From Ruminococcus sp. (lineage in GTDB: Bacteria > Bacillota > Clostridia > Oscillospirales > Acutalibacteraceae): a stretch of 55,548 nt of DNA. This document shows positions 24,545 through 34,205 of this stretch, piece by piece. Within the stretch, counting starts at the first letter, position 1. Every line of letters begins with the position of its first letter. The notes beneath the pieces are model-generated. The model was not told the DNA's origin. It was given only the letters and a program-made list of their open reading frames with translations, and did no database searches. The stretch is taken from assembly GCA_017473775.1 (NCBI GenBank), contig JAFUJH010000011.1, forward strand, positions 1 through 55,548. Reading direction: 5' to 3'. A program made the translations under genes and the position numbers.

Positions 24545-24572
24545 ATTCTACCACATTTCCCCCATAAATCAA
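24545..24572 (-). promoter_or_regulatory. Promoter of the response-regulator/kinase pair
   Basis: Minus-strand TTGATT (24567-24572), 16-base spacer, TAGAAT (24545-24550). The -35 overlaps the T-run side of the preceding terminator. Confidence 0.55.
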
Positions 24573-24607
24573 AGAAAAGAGCCCTTATGCAATGCATAGG
24601 GCTCTTT
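24573..24607 (-). terminator. Intrinsic terminator of the tubulin-like operon
   Basis: AAGAGCCCTAT / ATAAGGGCTCTT stem followed by TTCTTTG on the minus strand, 13 bases past the stop of the 1368-aa gene. Confidence 0.86.
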
Positions 24608-24619
24608 ATAGAAGATGGA

Positions 24620-27600
24620 TTAAGTCTGAGTGTCCTGTGACTGACTATCCTGAGAAGAAGTGCTGTCATCAACAGGCGGGTTTGCAGCAGAAGGATTCTT
24701 GCCATAATATAGAAGCATTACGCCGAAGGCGTTGTTCCTGAGCTGATAGTATCTCAGCTTCTTCATAAATTCCTTGTCTCTTGCATAGGGCAGAGCATAG
24801 GGGTCCCGATGACCTAGCTTCATCAGGTCGCACATCCATCTGTAACCGAATCCGTATACATCATTTCTGTATTTCAGGCTGTTTTCTATCTTCTTTGCTT
24901 CTTTTCTTCTGTTGTTTTTCTTCAGGTACTGGATTTCAGCCCACATTGCGTGACCCTCATATCGGAATGAACCGAGAGGATATACATTGCCGAACTCATC
25001 AGATATACCGCCGGGGGTATTCTGCTCCATCAGTACAGGGTCAAGATTATCAAATTGCCACTGATGTGCTGTTTCGTGGCAGAGAACAGCCTCGTATTTA
25101 CTACGGGGAAGTCCGTCACGGATAAGGACATAGCGGTGGTTGCAATCTGTTATACGGTATGAGGCTCGCTCAATATCGTATATGTCGGGTGTATCAGTGT
25201 CCAAGGTAGTGCATGGAACAGCCTCGGAGTTAATACCCACAAAAAGCTCAGGTGAATAGGGCGTACCGAAACTGCTGATACCGTCAACATAGAAGTCCTC
25301 TGTATCATCGGTAACAATAAACCTGTTTGCGTAGGAAGTACGCTTTGCAATAAACTCAGCATCCTCCAGATAATTATAGAAGGGCTCTGAGATTACTGCT
25401 CCATATTCATCAGCCAGCCATACATGGATTCCTTCTTCGATCTTTTTGATATCTGATATGCTGTAGTTTTCGCTGCAGACAGAGTGTGCATAACAAGTGG
25501 GACAGCTTATCATTCCTGAGTAGTTGTAGTAATGATAAGAATTTTTGATTCCCGTTGCATTTGAGATGGTATTGCCGCAGAAATCGCACTTCATAACATA
25601 TTTTTTAGAATAATCCAGATTGTTGAATTTGTTGCGTGTGACACGGATAGAGTTGATACATTTGTGGTCAGCATCACCGTCAATCTGCTCGTTGATAACC
25701 ATAAGCAGAATCTTGCGTAATGTATGCAGAATGGGTTTGTACTTATCTGAGAACATTACAGTGCATTCGTCCCTGTCTACAAACTCAATATGATAGAGGT
25801 AATCCTCCAGAATCTTGAGCATATATCTGAATTCTTCATCCTGCCAGAAAACATTGACGGTTCCTGTCTCCAGAGATGAATCCTCCATAATATACATACA
25901 TATCTCGTTATTCTTTGCGGGCTCAGGGTCGTTAATGTCGAGAGCTGTCACTATATGCAGGGGTCCCACATCTTCGTTGCGAAGCTCTTGGTTGATACTC
26001 CAGCCTGAGCAGGACACCATAATCTTATCGTGGTGCTTGGGGAAGAATGTAGGCAGCATCTCGTGGAAAAGTAAGGCAAACATATGAGAAATGCTGTCTC
26101 TGTTTGAGTCGTTTATCAGAGAGCTTCCTATTCTGATTTTGAATATATTGATATGTGAATATGTCTTGGGAGGAATACGATCAATCTGATTAAAGTTGTA
26201 TCTTGTATCATCACTCAGAAGTGAGTAGGAGTCTGTGAATGCAATGCGCCCAAGCACATTGATTGTGGCGTTGCACACCAAATGGGAGAAGTCCAGGTGA
26301 GAGTCATTGCCGTGCTGATAAATTTTGCCGTAGCTTTCGCAGCTCTCTACTTCAGCTGTGCAGGTGCGTACAATTCTGTTTGCATATACAGGGTCTCTGT
26401 TGTTGGAGTTAGTCAGTTCGACCTTGTTACCTTTGATTGATAGCACAGTGTACTTTGTTCCATTAAGAACTATTTTCTGGTGAGGGACAAGGTATCTGTA
26501 ATCTCTGTAGGCTCTGCGGATAATTTCATCGTTGGCTGAAAAAATCATCTTTGTTGTGAGCTCATTTCTGTCCATAATCGCAGTGTAGGATTGCTTATCC
26601 AGATGATATCTTTCTCCGTTGAAAACATCAGAGGTAACAGTTACATCAATGTGTCCGTCATAAGCAATATAAGCTATCTGCGACAGAATTTCCGCAGGGC
26701 TGAGTGACACTTCGATTTTGAGCTTTTTAGCATACTCTGTGAGCTGCTCTGACTTGCAACCCAGTATGTACGCAAGGGCAACAGCCTCGGTTGCAATTGC
26801 ACGGGGAGTTTTGATTATACCTGAGGAGAAGGTGGTAAGTACACCGGGTTCAGCACTAAAGTATTTCAGATTGTAAGCAAGATACTTCCTCAGCAGATAA
26901 GGACGGGAAATGATGTTGATATATTCATTCTTTCTGCCGATACCCCTCATAGAAAGGTATGTGTGGGGGATGTTGTTGTAAGTATCAGAAACAGTACAGA
27001 ACACACTTTCTCCGCCAACTACATTTGACCAGCCCACATGATGGTCCACACGACTGAGCACTCTGTCGTCGTTGTAGTTCAGAATGTTTTCTGCATATGC
27101 ATCGTACTCATCTGCAACAACCATAGCGTCGTTTCTGATAAATCTGAGAGCATAATAGAGGATTGCGATATGTGTACCGAAATTTCGGGAAGCATCAGTA
27201 ATTTCGCGGAACTGAAGCTCCTGTGCATTCTCGTGCTTCCATACCATATCATAGCTGGTTTCAGGTACAGCTCTGGGAGCGGTTATGGTATAAATTGTTC
27301 TTGCTGAGAAGAAGTTGTCCAATGTCTGTTCAAGGTCACAGAAGCCGTCTGTCATATACAGAGTGCTAACAGTGTCCTCATTGTCCAGAACAGAGTGAAC
27401 AATCTTTGCATAAAGAGGGTGCTCCTGTACGCAATCGCTGAAATTATAATATACAATCAGCCCCAGACGCTCTGATATCTTTCTGACAAGAGGAGTGTAA
27501 AGAGGGTCACAGATATCGTCAGGAGAAGCGATTATTACATCAGGATGCTTAGGTTGAATTATCGGTTCAGTACGGTTGTCCTCCTGAAGTTTTATGTGCC

Positions 27601-28726
27601 TCAGATGATCTGTGGCATCTGTCACAGGATTGGAGGGCTTTGTTGTTTCGCGGAACCAATCCTCCAATGTACTGAAAACAGGAATCGCCTTGAATCCAAA
27701 ATAGTCTGTAAAGGAACGCTTGATATTTTCGATGATATAACTCTGATTCTCAGAGGAGTTTACAATGAAAATCAGCTTTTCGGTTTTTGCTACCTTTTGC
27801 TTGATAATGGCAGCAAGATAAGGCTCAAAATCAACATAAGAGGGAGTTTTAATCAGAACATTCTGGTTTTCGTCAATAAGATTATATGCAGCGCAGTACA
27901 GCTCATTGGGTTCCAGATTGTTGGATTTGATAAATCTCTCCAGCATAATGTTGGTTTGTGTGGTTTTGTAGCTGTGGTTTGTTTTGGTTTTGAAGTCGTA
28001 GAATGTAATGCTTGACAGAGGAGCCTCAGGAAGATAATGCTGCTTGGTAGCCCTGAGAATGTGGTTGTTTTCGCTTACATAGTTGTCGCGGAAGATATAC
28101 TCATAATCATCAAGGAGAGAATACCTTGCGTTGGCAAGCTCACGGGCAGTACGGCAGTTTTTACGCTTTTGGTAGCGTGCGTACTCCTCAGCAAAAACCG
28201 ATGTGCCTGAAAGGAAAATGCCGATTTCAATCAGCAAAGAAATAAGACTGACAGCAGAATCAGGCAGAGTAAAGAGACTTGTGGCTGAGTTTACTGCAAA
28301 GGTCTGTACCAAAAAGAAAATATAGAGAGCGGCTGCGGATATAAAGGCTGCAAGTCCTATATATCCTGCGAAATCTCTCAGTACCAGTCCGGGACCGATT
28401 TCGTTGGGTTTGTAAAAAAAGGAGACAATGCGTCCGCGTTTGCCTGATATATATTCAACAGGTACTATATATCTGCTTCTGCTGTTGCGTTTCTTTACAT
28501 ATAGCTTACAGCCAAGGATAACAGATGCCTGAATTACAAGTGTTATCCAACCGAGATATGCAGTGGAAACATTGAGTAGTATTGCAACAATAACTACAAT
28601 TGTGTTGGCAAGGCATACAAGTGCTGATGCTATGACGGTTTCAATGTTACGGAACCTGTCCTTTTTCGTGTCGGACAACAGAATCTCTGCCAGACAGAGA
28701 AATAAAAGAGCTATTATGGGTTTCAT
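24620..28726 (-). CDS. 1368-aa multi-TM protein with zinc knuckles and DA1-like HExxH peptidase domain
   Basis: Fourth gene of the operon. Residues 1-185 hold five or six TM segments. Residues about 200-1010 are a large cytoplasmic alpha/beta region; its PDVIIASPDDICDP and late KIVLNGTKYTVLSIKGNKV segments loosely recall helicase-like proteins, but no Walker A motif is visible. Zinc knuckles follow (KCDFCGNT ... CPTCYAHSVC). The C-terminal domain has CHETAHQWQ (H1217, E1218, H1221) and a downstream EGHAMWAE (E1257): a zincin site with the Trp placement of DA1-type peptidases. The tail is Ser/Gln/Asp-rich. The start overlaps the previous stop (ATGA). DA1 relation and substrate are inference. 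Confidence 0.72.
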   Translation of the reverse strand: MKPIIALLFLCLAEILLSDTKKDRFRNIETVIASALVCLANTIVVIVAILLNVSTAYLGWITLVIQASVILGCKLYVKKRNSRSRYIVPVEYISGKRGRIVSFFYKPNEIGPGLVLRDFAGYIGLAAFISAAALYIFFLVQTFAVNSATSLFTLPDSAVSLISLLIEIGIFLSGTSVFAEEYARYQKRKNCRTARELANARYSLLDDYEYIFRDNYVSENNHILRATKQHYLPEAPLSSITFYDFKTKTNHSYKTTQTNIMLERFIKSNNLEPNELYCAAYNLIDENQNVLIKTPSYVDFEPYLAAIIKQKVAKTEKLIFIVNSSENQSYIIENIKRSFTDYFGFKAIPVFSTLEDWFRETTKPSNPVTDATDHLRHIKLQEDNRTEPIIQPKHPDVIIASPDDICDPLYTPLVRKISERLGLIVYYNFSDCVQEHPLYAKIVHSVLDNEDTVSTLYMTDGFCDLEQTLDNFFSARTIYTITAPRAVPETSYDMVWKHENAQELQFREITDASRNFGTHIAILYYALRFIRNDAMVVADEYDAYAENILNYNDDRVLSRVDHHVGWSNVVGGESVFCTVSDTYNNIPHTYLSMRGIGRKNEYINIISRPYLLRKYLAYNLKYFSAEPGVLTTFSSGIIKTPRAIATEAVALAYILGCKSEQLTEYAKKLKIEVSLSPAEILSQIAYIAYDGHIDVTVTSDVFNGERYHLDKQSYTAIMDRNELTTKMIFSANDEIIRRAYRDYRYLVPHQKIVLNGTKYTVLSIKGNKVELTNSNNRDPVYANRIVRTCTAEVESCESYGKIYQHGNDSHLDFSHLVCNATINVLGRIAFTDSYSLLSDDTRYNFNQIDRIPPKTYSHINIFKIRIGSSLINDSNRDSISHMFALLFHEMLPTFFPKHHDKIMVSCSGWSINQELRNEDVGPLHIVTALDINDPEPAKNNEICMYIMEDSSLETGTVNVFWQDEEFRYMLKILEDYLYHIEFVDRDECTVMFSDKYKPILHTLRKILLMVINEQIDGDADHKCINSIRVTRNKFNNLDYSKKYVMKCDFCGNTISNATGIKNSYHYYNYSGMISCPTCYAHSVCSENYSISDIKKIEEGIHVWLADEYGAVISEPFYNYLEDAEFIAKRTSYANRFIVTDDTEDFYVDGISSFGTPYSPELFVGINSEAVPCTTLDTDTPDIYDIERASYRITDCNHRYVLIRDGLPRSKYEAVLCHETAHQWQFDNLDPVLMEQNTPGGISDEFGNVYPLGSFRYEGHAMWAEIQYLKKNNRRKEAKKIENSLKYRNDVYGFGYRWMCDLMKLGHRDPYALPYARDKEFMKKLRYYQLRNNAFGVMLLYYGKNPSAANPPVDDSTSSQDSQSQDTQT

Positions 28727-30501
28727 GCCTTACCTCCTTTGCCGCGTACATCAAAGGCGATGTTCTGAATCCACGGAACTGTAATATCACAGAAGGAATC
28801 ACCTTCGTTACCTGTGACATGGGTATCACAGTGGTTTGTGATGAAATCGGTGCATTCATCTGCGTTCTTGCATTTTTCTGTAATGTTGCAGATGTGAGTC
28901 TGTTCGGCTACAGATTCAGAAGCTCGGGATGAAACAAGATATGAATCATCAGAGTCAAAAGAGATACCATACAGATTATCCGGGTCAAGGTTGCGGACGC
29001 TATCTTCTTTGTTTTCTTTTGCTTTGGCTGCCTGAGTTTCCTCGTAGGCTTCTTTAAGCAAATCACACAGTGTGTTATATACACCCATACCCTGAATAAT
29101 CTGTTTCTTTTCATTCTCAAGCTGATGAATCTGCTTGTTCCACAAAGCGATGCAGTAGTCACGGGTGTGATAGTTGTAGAAAACAGTGATGAATGTGTTG
29201 AGGTATTCCCTGACTTGAGAGATTATTCTCAGTACATTGGACTTGAGAACTCTGACAGCAGCGGCAATCTCCTTTAGTATCTTTTTGATTTTACCGTAAT
29301 CAATTTTGTTGATGATAAAGCCGACAAGGGCAGATAACAATACAAGACCTGCAGGGATAAGCAGAACAAGAAGTAAGGTTTGCCTGTCAATCTGAACAGT
29401 TGGGTTGTTCAGTATATTGGTCAAATATACTGAACCTGTTGTAATTAGGAACAGAAGGATACAGCAAGCGCTCATCAGAAGAAATTTTCCAAGCTTAGGC
29501 TTTTCAAAATTCAGGAAATTCCTGGCAATAATAATTGCCTCTGAAATGTTGAGGTTTGTATTTGTATCAAGGTCTGAGGGAGTTTTTCTCAGTAAGTCGT
29601 TGCTTGTGGGGACAGGATGATGTAAATCGGGGTTTGATTTATTCAGACAAAGAGGCTCTGTGTCTTTGCCTATAGTTGAATCGGTTTCTTCCATTGCACG
29701 GCGTACAGTGTGAATATCTGAATCTATAAGCTTATCAAGCTGTTCTTCAGATTCGCTGAAGGCAACTCCCAGAGCACGCAGAGTGTCCTCGGGATGATGG
29801 ATTGATATGTCGATGTCAGGTACCTCGATATCAGGCAACTCGGAAAAAGACTTGCAGCTGTACAGGAACTTTTTCTTATCCTGCAGGGTTTCAATCCGAA
29901 CTTTGTACTCTGCAATCTGTCTGTCATGGTTGCTCAGCTCATCAGAAAATCCCAGAAGACGGTGCCTTACAGCATAGTAAATCGCCTCATAATTAAGCTG
30001 TGCATATACTGCTATCTGTTTGGATGAATAAGCTCTGTCCTCTACTGAACAAAGAGCCGTGAGTACAGCAAGAAGCTTCAGACAACGCTCGGTGTGCTGT
30101 CTGGTATCAGAAGCACAGGCGAGTTCGTTTTGCTCATAAGGGTCGCAGATGATACCAAAGTTGAATATTCTGCAATTGTCATTGTCAGAGATATCAAAGG
30201 ATGCATTGCGATTCTGACAAAACAGCAGAACATTTTCGATGTTGGGAGATTTTCTTATGAGATTACAGTACCGATTGTACTCTTCGCTGGAATTTATACA
30301 TTCAAATAAATAGAAATAAACCCCAAAATCATCTATCCTGTCTGCCGGGATAGCGGCAGACAGGTCAGACAATGCTATTAATTTTATTTTATCAAGTCCT
30401 GTGGAGAACTCTTTGTTTCCCAGTAAGGATTTGTAAAATGTCAAATCCTCATAAATGCTGTCATCAACAACAGCAATAGGATGTCTTTGATAAATAGCCA
30501 T
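28723..30501 (-). CDS. Two-TM coiled-coil protein of the tubulin-like operon
   Basis: I recognise no family. The 592-aa protein has an alpha/beta N-terminal domain (1-180; VYFYLFECINSS and NVLLFCQNRN look like buried strands), a coiled-coil-prone stretch near 185-215, two adjacent TM segments (about 340-362 and 376-400), a second long helical region (400-500), and a C-terminus with several Cys (CNITEKCKNADEC) ending in a basic GKGGKA. Both large parts face the cytoplasm. Its ATG shares one base with the tubulin-like stop (TAATG) and its stop overlaps the next start, so stoichiometric synthesis with neighbours is likely. It could be the membrane anchor for the GTPase. Confidence 0.7.
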   Translation of the reverse strand: MAIYQRHPIAVVDDSIYEDLTFYKSLLGNKEFSTGLDKIKLIALSDLSAAIPADRIDDFGVYFYLFECINSSEEYNRYCNLIRKSPNIENVLLFCQNRNASFDISDNDNCRIFNFGIICDPYEQNELACASDTRQHTERCLKLLAVLTALCSVEDRAYSSKQIAVYAQLNYEAIYYAVRHRLLGFSDELSNHDRQIAEYKVRIETLQDKKKFLYSCKSFSELPDIEVPDIDISIHHPEDTLRALGVAFSESEEQLDKLIDSDIHTVRRAMEETDSTIGKDTEPLCLNKSNPDLHHPVPTSNDLLRKTPSDLDTNTNLNISEAIIIARNFLNFEKPKLGKFLLMSACCILLFLITTGSVYLTNILNNPTVQIDRQTLLLVLLIPAGLVLLSALVGFIINKIDYGKIKKILKEIAAAVRVLKSNVLRIISQVREYLNTFITVFYNYHTRDYCIALWNKQIHQLENEKKQIIQGMGVYNTLCDLLKEAYEETQAAKAKENKEDSVRNLDPDNLYGISFDSDDSYLVSSRASESVAEQTHICNITEKCKNADECTDFITNHCDTHVTGNEGDSFCDITVPWIQNIAFDVRGKGGKA

Positions 30502-33500
30502 TAGTTTTCGCTTTCTCTCAATAACTGATCGATAAGGTTGTATGCTTTCTTGTGTCCGAATTTACCGTCTGCAGAGAAGGGTCTGCGTGTTGTAACGGAA
30601 ACTACAGGGTTGGAGATAGTGCCGAGGATAGAATCAAGGTCGCTCCATGCATCTTCCTTTGAGGAATAGGATGTCTTGATTGTTACTGGCTTCTTTGCTT
30701 CTGTAGCAGTGGGAAGGTCGTCGCAGACAGCCTTGCTGTAGAGAAGGTCAATTGCCTTGCAGCAGACATTCTTAACATCGTGAGCGGCATTTGTCATTGC
30801 GGAAATCTGCATGTGGATAGTTGAGATAAGTATATCAAACATATACTGGGTTGTGTCCTCTGCGTAGTCCTTTTCAATGTGATCTGCTCTGACAGAGCCG
30901 TTGTAGTAGCCGTCGATGACATCAAGCAGCGAAGGATAGATAGACAGAGCGAGGAGCTCGTCCTCCAGAGCTTTTCTCAGGAATCCTGCTTCTGAGAACA
31001 TACGGTCATTTGCAAGCTTTTCCTCTGCATATTCGATGATTGCAGTGGTTAACTTGGGGTCGTTTGTAAGACGCTCAAAGATTTTGTTAAGAATTGCATT
31101 GAGCAGATCCTTCTTATCAGAAAGCTTGATGTCGGGGTTTGCAAGCTCTGCCTGCTCTGCAGGAGAGATGAAGTCAACAGTGAAGGTACCCAGCTTATCC
31201 ATTCCTGTGAAGTGAATGTTGTTGTATTCGCCGAAGGTGACATGTCCATCCTCAGAAACCTGAATCAGGTCGTAAGCAAAGCCGTAAACAAAGGCTTTTG
31301 CGGCGTGTTTCCATACAGACTGGGTGTGAGAAGGAGTAATATCTGCCAGTTTGTCGGCAAGATGCCAACGCCTGTCAAGGTGAGGAGTAATCTTTGTGGG
31401 GTCAGTAACTACCTCGGTGATGTACTCTCTGTAGGGCTTGTAGTAGCCCATGCCGTCCTGAGGAGCGTTTTCATCTGAATCAGGAGCAAGAAGTGCCACA
31501 AAGTTGCTGGGCTCAAGACCTGCGTAAGAGGTAAGACAAGTGATTTTATCAACAGAGGGACCATTGAAGCAGGCGTTGACATTGATACCTTCAATCATAG
31601 CGGTGCTTACACCGGGGATAATCTGTGTGAAATCCTCAACAGCCTCAATTACATCAGAATCCTCGCCGTCATAGGAGGGTTTCTTCTGAAGGATACCCTT
31701 GTTCATAACAATATATCTGTTTGTATAGTCAGCGCCGTCTGCCTGAGAAATAAATCCGCATCTGGGCTCGGACTTGCCAATTGCAAGAGCAAGGAGCAGG
31801 TTAAGTGTGTCTACAGGATTAAGTGCTTCAAGACCGCGTTCTACTGCCATATTGTAGTAATCAGAGTTGGTGGGATCTGTACACTTGAGGCTTTCGATAG
31901 GTGTGATGGGGTTTGCAGCCTTGATAATTCCCCAATAGTTCTTTACGCCACAGTCGTATTTGACAGCTTCCACTACATTTTCGGGGAAGAGCTTGCCATA
32001 GGAGTGGGTGAGCTTGTGCATAAAGTGTGTCTGGAGATGAGTCCTGAGCACTGCAGTGTAGTCAGTGGGAAGTCTGTAAATATCATCTCCGATTTTGATA
32101 CTTGTGTTTGTTTCGCTGTCCACATGCTTGAAGAAGTTTTTGTATACAAGCTTTGCAAGCTCAACAGAGAGGGTCTCATCGATGATGTCGTCCTCTTCTT
32201 CTTCTCCTTCGTGTGTCATAGTGTTAAAAACATTCCAGCAGTTGATCATGGATAAGGAACTTCCCACAACGACAGTATCTGCCTTACTGTTAAGACGGTC
32301 AATCTGGCTGAGGCAATCCTCAGCAGAGTTGCTGAAGAACTCCTTGACCTTGAGGACACTTGCGAATAAGTCCTCAACTTCGTTGATAAGCTCAGTGAGA
32401 ATTTCAAGCATCTTTGTTGCAAGCTCTCTCTTGAGCTTGTTTGTTGCCTGAGATTTCATATTGTTACGCTCATCGTTAACATTGACATCTCGGTCTCTCT
32501 TGCTGGAAAGAAGTGTGCTCCAGTCGCTCTGAGTCTTTGTGTAAGGATTGTTGATTTCTCCGCTCTTGGCTTTCTCTTTGGAGAGAATAGCATAAAGGTC
32601 ATAGAGGAAGCAACGGAGTGCAATGGGATGGAGCTTGTACTCTTTGATAAAGGCATAGATGAATCTGGGGTCATTCTGGCTGTTGTAGAACTTGCCTGTT
32701 CTTGCCTCTGAGGGCTGCATATAGTTCTTTGCCAGCACAGGAATCTGTGCACTCTGACCCTCAAGTACGCGGTAGTAGGCACCGAATACGGTTCTTGCTG
32801 TATCCAGACCATCCTTAAAGGAGAAGGATGGGTCGAGTTTTACGCTGAAGTAAGCGTTTCTTACATTTTCATCATCCTCAATCAACTGCTTTGTTACAGA
32901 GTCAGAAACAACCTTCCAGTAAGCTTCTGCAAGAGGAATGCGGACTCCGGGCATAGAGGGTGATGTAGTTATAAGCTGACGCTTGATAGCGTTGAAGAAG
33001 GTTGAATTCTTCCTCATTACAGCATTGTTGTAGTAGACATATTTGCTTTCAGGTGCAGGTTTGGACTGACCTTTCTCGCGTGCAGTGCGAACAACCTCGC
33101 GGTAATTGTCTGCTGCTTCCTTCTCGGGATAAAGCCATGTATCGGATAAAGTTGCGTTGATCCAGTTAGCAACACAGAATTGCTTGTAGAGAACTCTGGG
33201 ATACAGCAGGTCGGCTTTGCCGACTGCACCGAAGATACCTGCACCGTTTGTGTCGTATACTCTCTTGAGTGTGTTATCAAGGGCACTGGTGATTTTGCCG
33301 TTTGCAGGACCAAAGAGGTACTCGATAAGTGCATCAGCCATAAGAGGAGCGTGAACGGTATCTACAGCACCTGTGATTGATTCGCCCTTGCCGTTTTTGC
33401 TGTCAAAGAGCATAACTCTGCCGTAGGGGGCACATCTTTCGTCGGCTGTGTCTACCTCGTGAGGCTCAAAATACTCAAATCGTCTCATTCTGCCTGTGTT

Positions 33501-34187
33501 CAAAGACATAAGCTCTCTGAGTACAGCGTAGCCGTTTACCTTACCACTTTTGAAGTTTTCTGTAGAGAGTGTGGTGGAGAAGGCGTTGGGCATAAGCATA
33601 GCACACTCAAACTGTACATTGTCGCTGTCGTATGCGTTTTTGATTGCTTCTTCAAGATAGATGGGAACCTGGATTACAGTACCTGCACCGGTGCCGCCTG
33701 CGATTGAGCAGACTACAAGAACAAGAAGACCGCTTCCCTCTGATTTGCCGTCAACTGCGTTGAGCTTGTTAATGGCATTTTCTATTCTTTTACCAAGATG
33801 TCCCTGAGAGTTTGTGGCACGCAGAGCAATACGGGATACCATACGAATCTGCTTTGCGCCGTTCTTGGTGTTACGGTTTCTGATGAGGTCAAGCTGCTGA
33901 CCCTTAACCATCCAGTCGCCTACATCAGGGTTCTCTCTCATATATTTTCCGACGGTTGTGTTTGCACCGAGGAGAATCTGATTTTCCAAGGGGATGTTTT
34001 TCAGAAGCTTCATCTCACCGATATCAGTGTCGATTGCAACTGCCTGAGTATAGGGCCTGAATTCAGCAGGGACTTTAGACATAATTGCATTGACAATTCT
34101 ACCGCCTACGCCGCCAAGTCCGAGAAGAAGTACTTGCTTGGGTCTGTATGCACTGACAGGTGCATTGCTTACATAGTTTGTTTCCAT
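30501..34187 (-). CDS. Large tubulin/FtsZ-like GTPase (Tubulin_2 type)
   Basis: The N-terminal 400 residues form a tubulin/FtsZ GTPase domain. The first glycine-rich loop is VLLLGLGGVGGRIVNAI (about 19-35), an AIDTD strand follows (51-55), and the tubulin signature is SIAGGTGAGT (161-170), matching the G-G-G-T-G-[SA]-G nucleotide loop. At 1228 aa it is about three times the size of FtsZ; the remaining 800 residues are mixed alpha/beta and unknown. It lacks TM segments. Homologues in Pfam Tubulin_2 occur next to vWA proteins in diverse bacteria and are predicted to remodel membranes. ATG 34187 lies 18 bases after the vWA stop with AGGAG at good spacing. Polymerisation is inference. Confidence 0.88.
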   Translation of the reverse strand: METNYVSNAPVSAYRPKQVLLLGLGGVGGRIVNAIMSKVPAEFRPYTQAVAIDTDIGEMKLLKNIPLENQILLGANTTVGKYMRENPDVGDWMVKGQQLDLIRNRNTKNGAKQIRMVSRIALRATNSQGHLGKRIENAINKLNAVDGKSEGSGLLVLVVCSIAGGTGAGTVIQVPIYLEEAIKNAYDSDNVQFECAMLMPNAFSTTLSTENFKSGKVNGYAVLRELMSLNTGRMRRFEYFEPHEVDTADERCAPYGRVMLFDSKNGKGESITGAVDTVHAPLMADALIEYLFGPANGKITSALDNTLKRVYDTNGAGIFGAVGKADLLYPRVLYKQFCVANWINATLSDTWLYPEKEAADNYREVVRTAREKGQSKPAPESKYVYYNNAVMRKNSTFFNAIKRQLITTSPSMPGVRIPLAEAYWKVVSDSVTKQLIEDDENVRNAYFSVKLDPSFSFKDGLDTARTVFGAYYRVLEGQSAQIPVLAKNYMQPSEARTGKFYNSQNDPRFIYAFIKEYKLHPIALRCFLYDLYAILSKEKAKSGEINNPYTKTQSDWSTLLSSKRDRDVNVNDERNNMKSQATNKLKRELATKMLEILTELINEVEDLFASVLKVKEFFSNSAEDCLSQIDRLNSKADTVVVGSSLSMINCWNVFNTMTHEGEEEEDDIIDETLSVELAKLVYKNFFKHVDSETNTSIKIGDDIYRLPTDYTAVLRTHLQTHFMHKLTHSYGKLFPENVVEAVKYDCGVKNYWGIIKAANPITPIESLKCTDPTNSDYYNMAVERGLEALNPVDTLNLLLALAIGKSEPRCGFISQADGADYTNRYIVMNKGILQKKPSYDGEDSDVIEAVEDFTQIIPGVSTAMIEGINVNACFNGPSVDKITCLTSYAGLEPSNFVALLAPDSDENAPQDGMGYYKPYREYITEVVTDPTKITPHLDRRWHLADKLADITPSHTQSVWKHAAKAFVYGFAYDLIQVSEDGHVTFGEYNNIHFTGMDKLGTFTVDFISPAEQAELANPDIKLSDKKDLLNAILNKIFERLTNDPKLTTAIIEYAEEKLANDRMFSEAGFLRKALEDELLALSIYPSLLDVIDGYYNGSVRADHIEKDYAEDTTQYMFDILISTIHMQISAMTNAAHDVKNVCCKAIDLLYSKAVCDDLPTATEAKKPVTIKTSYSSKEDAWSDLDSILGTISNPVVSVTTRRPFSADGKFGHKKAYNLIDQLLRESEN

Positions 34188-34205
34188 AGTTATAATCTCC
34201 TTTTA

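Noticed and set aside
24620-28726. Complete SF2 helicase in the 1368-aa protein
   Set aside because: No Walker A (GxxxxGK[ST]) or DExx motif was seen; the resemblance is limited to short segments, so only a weak note is kept.
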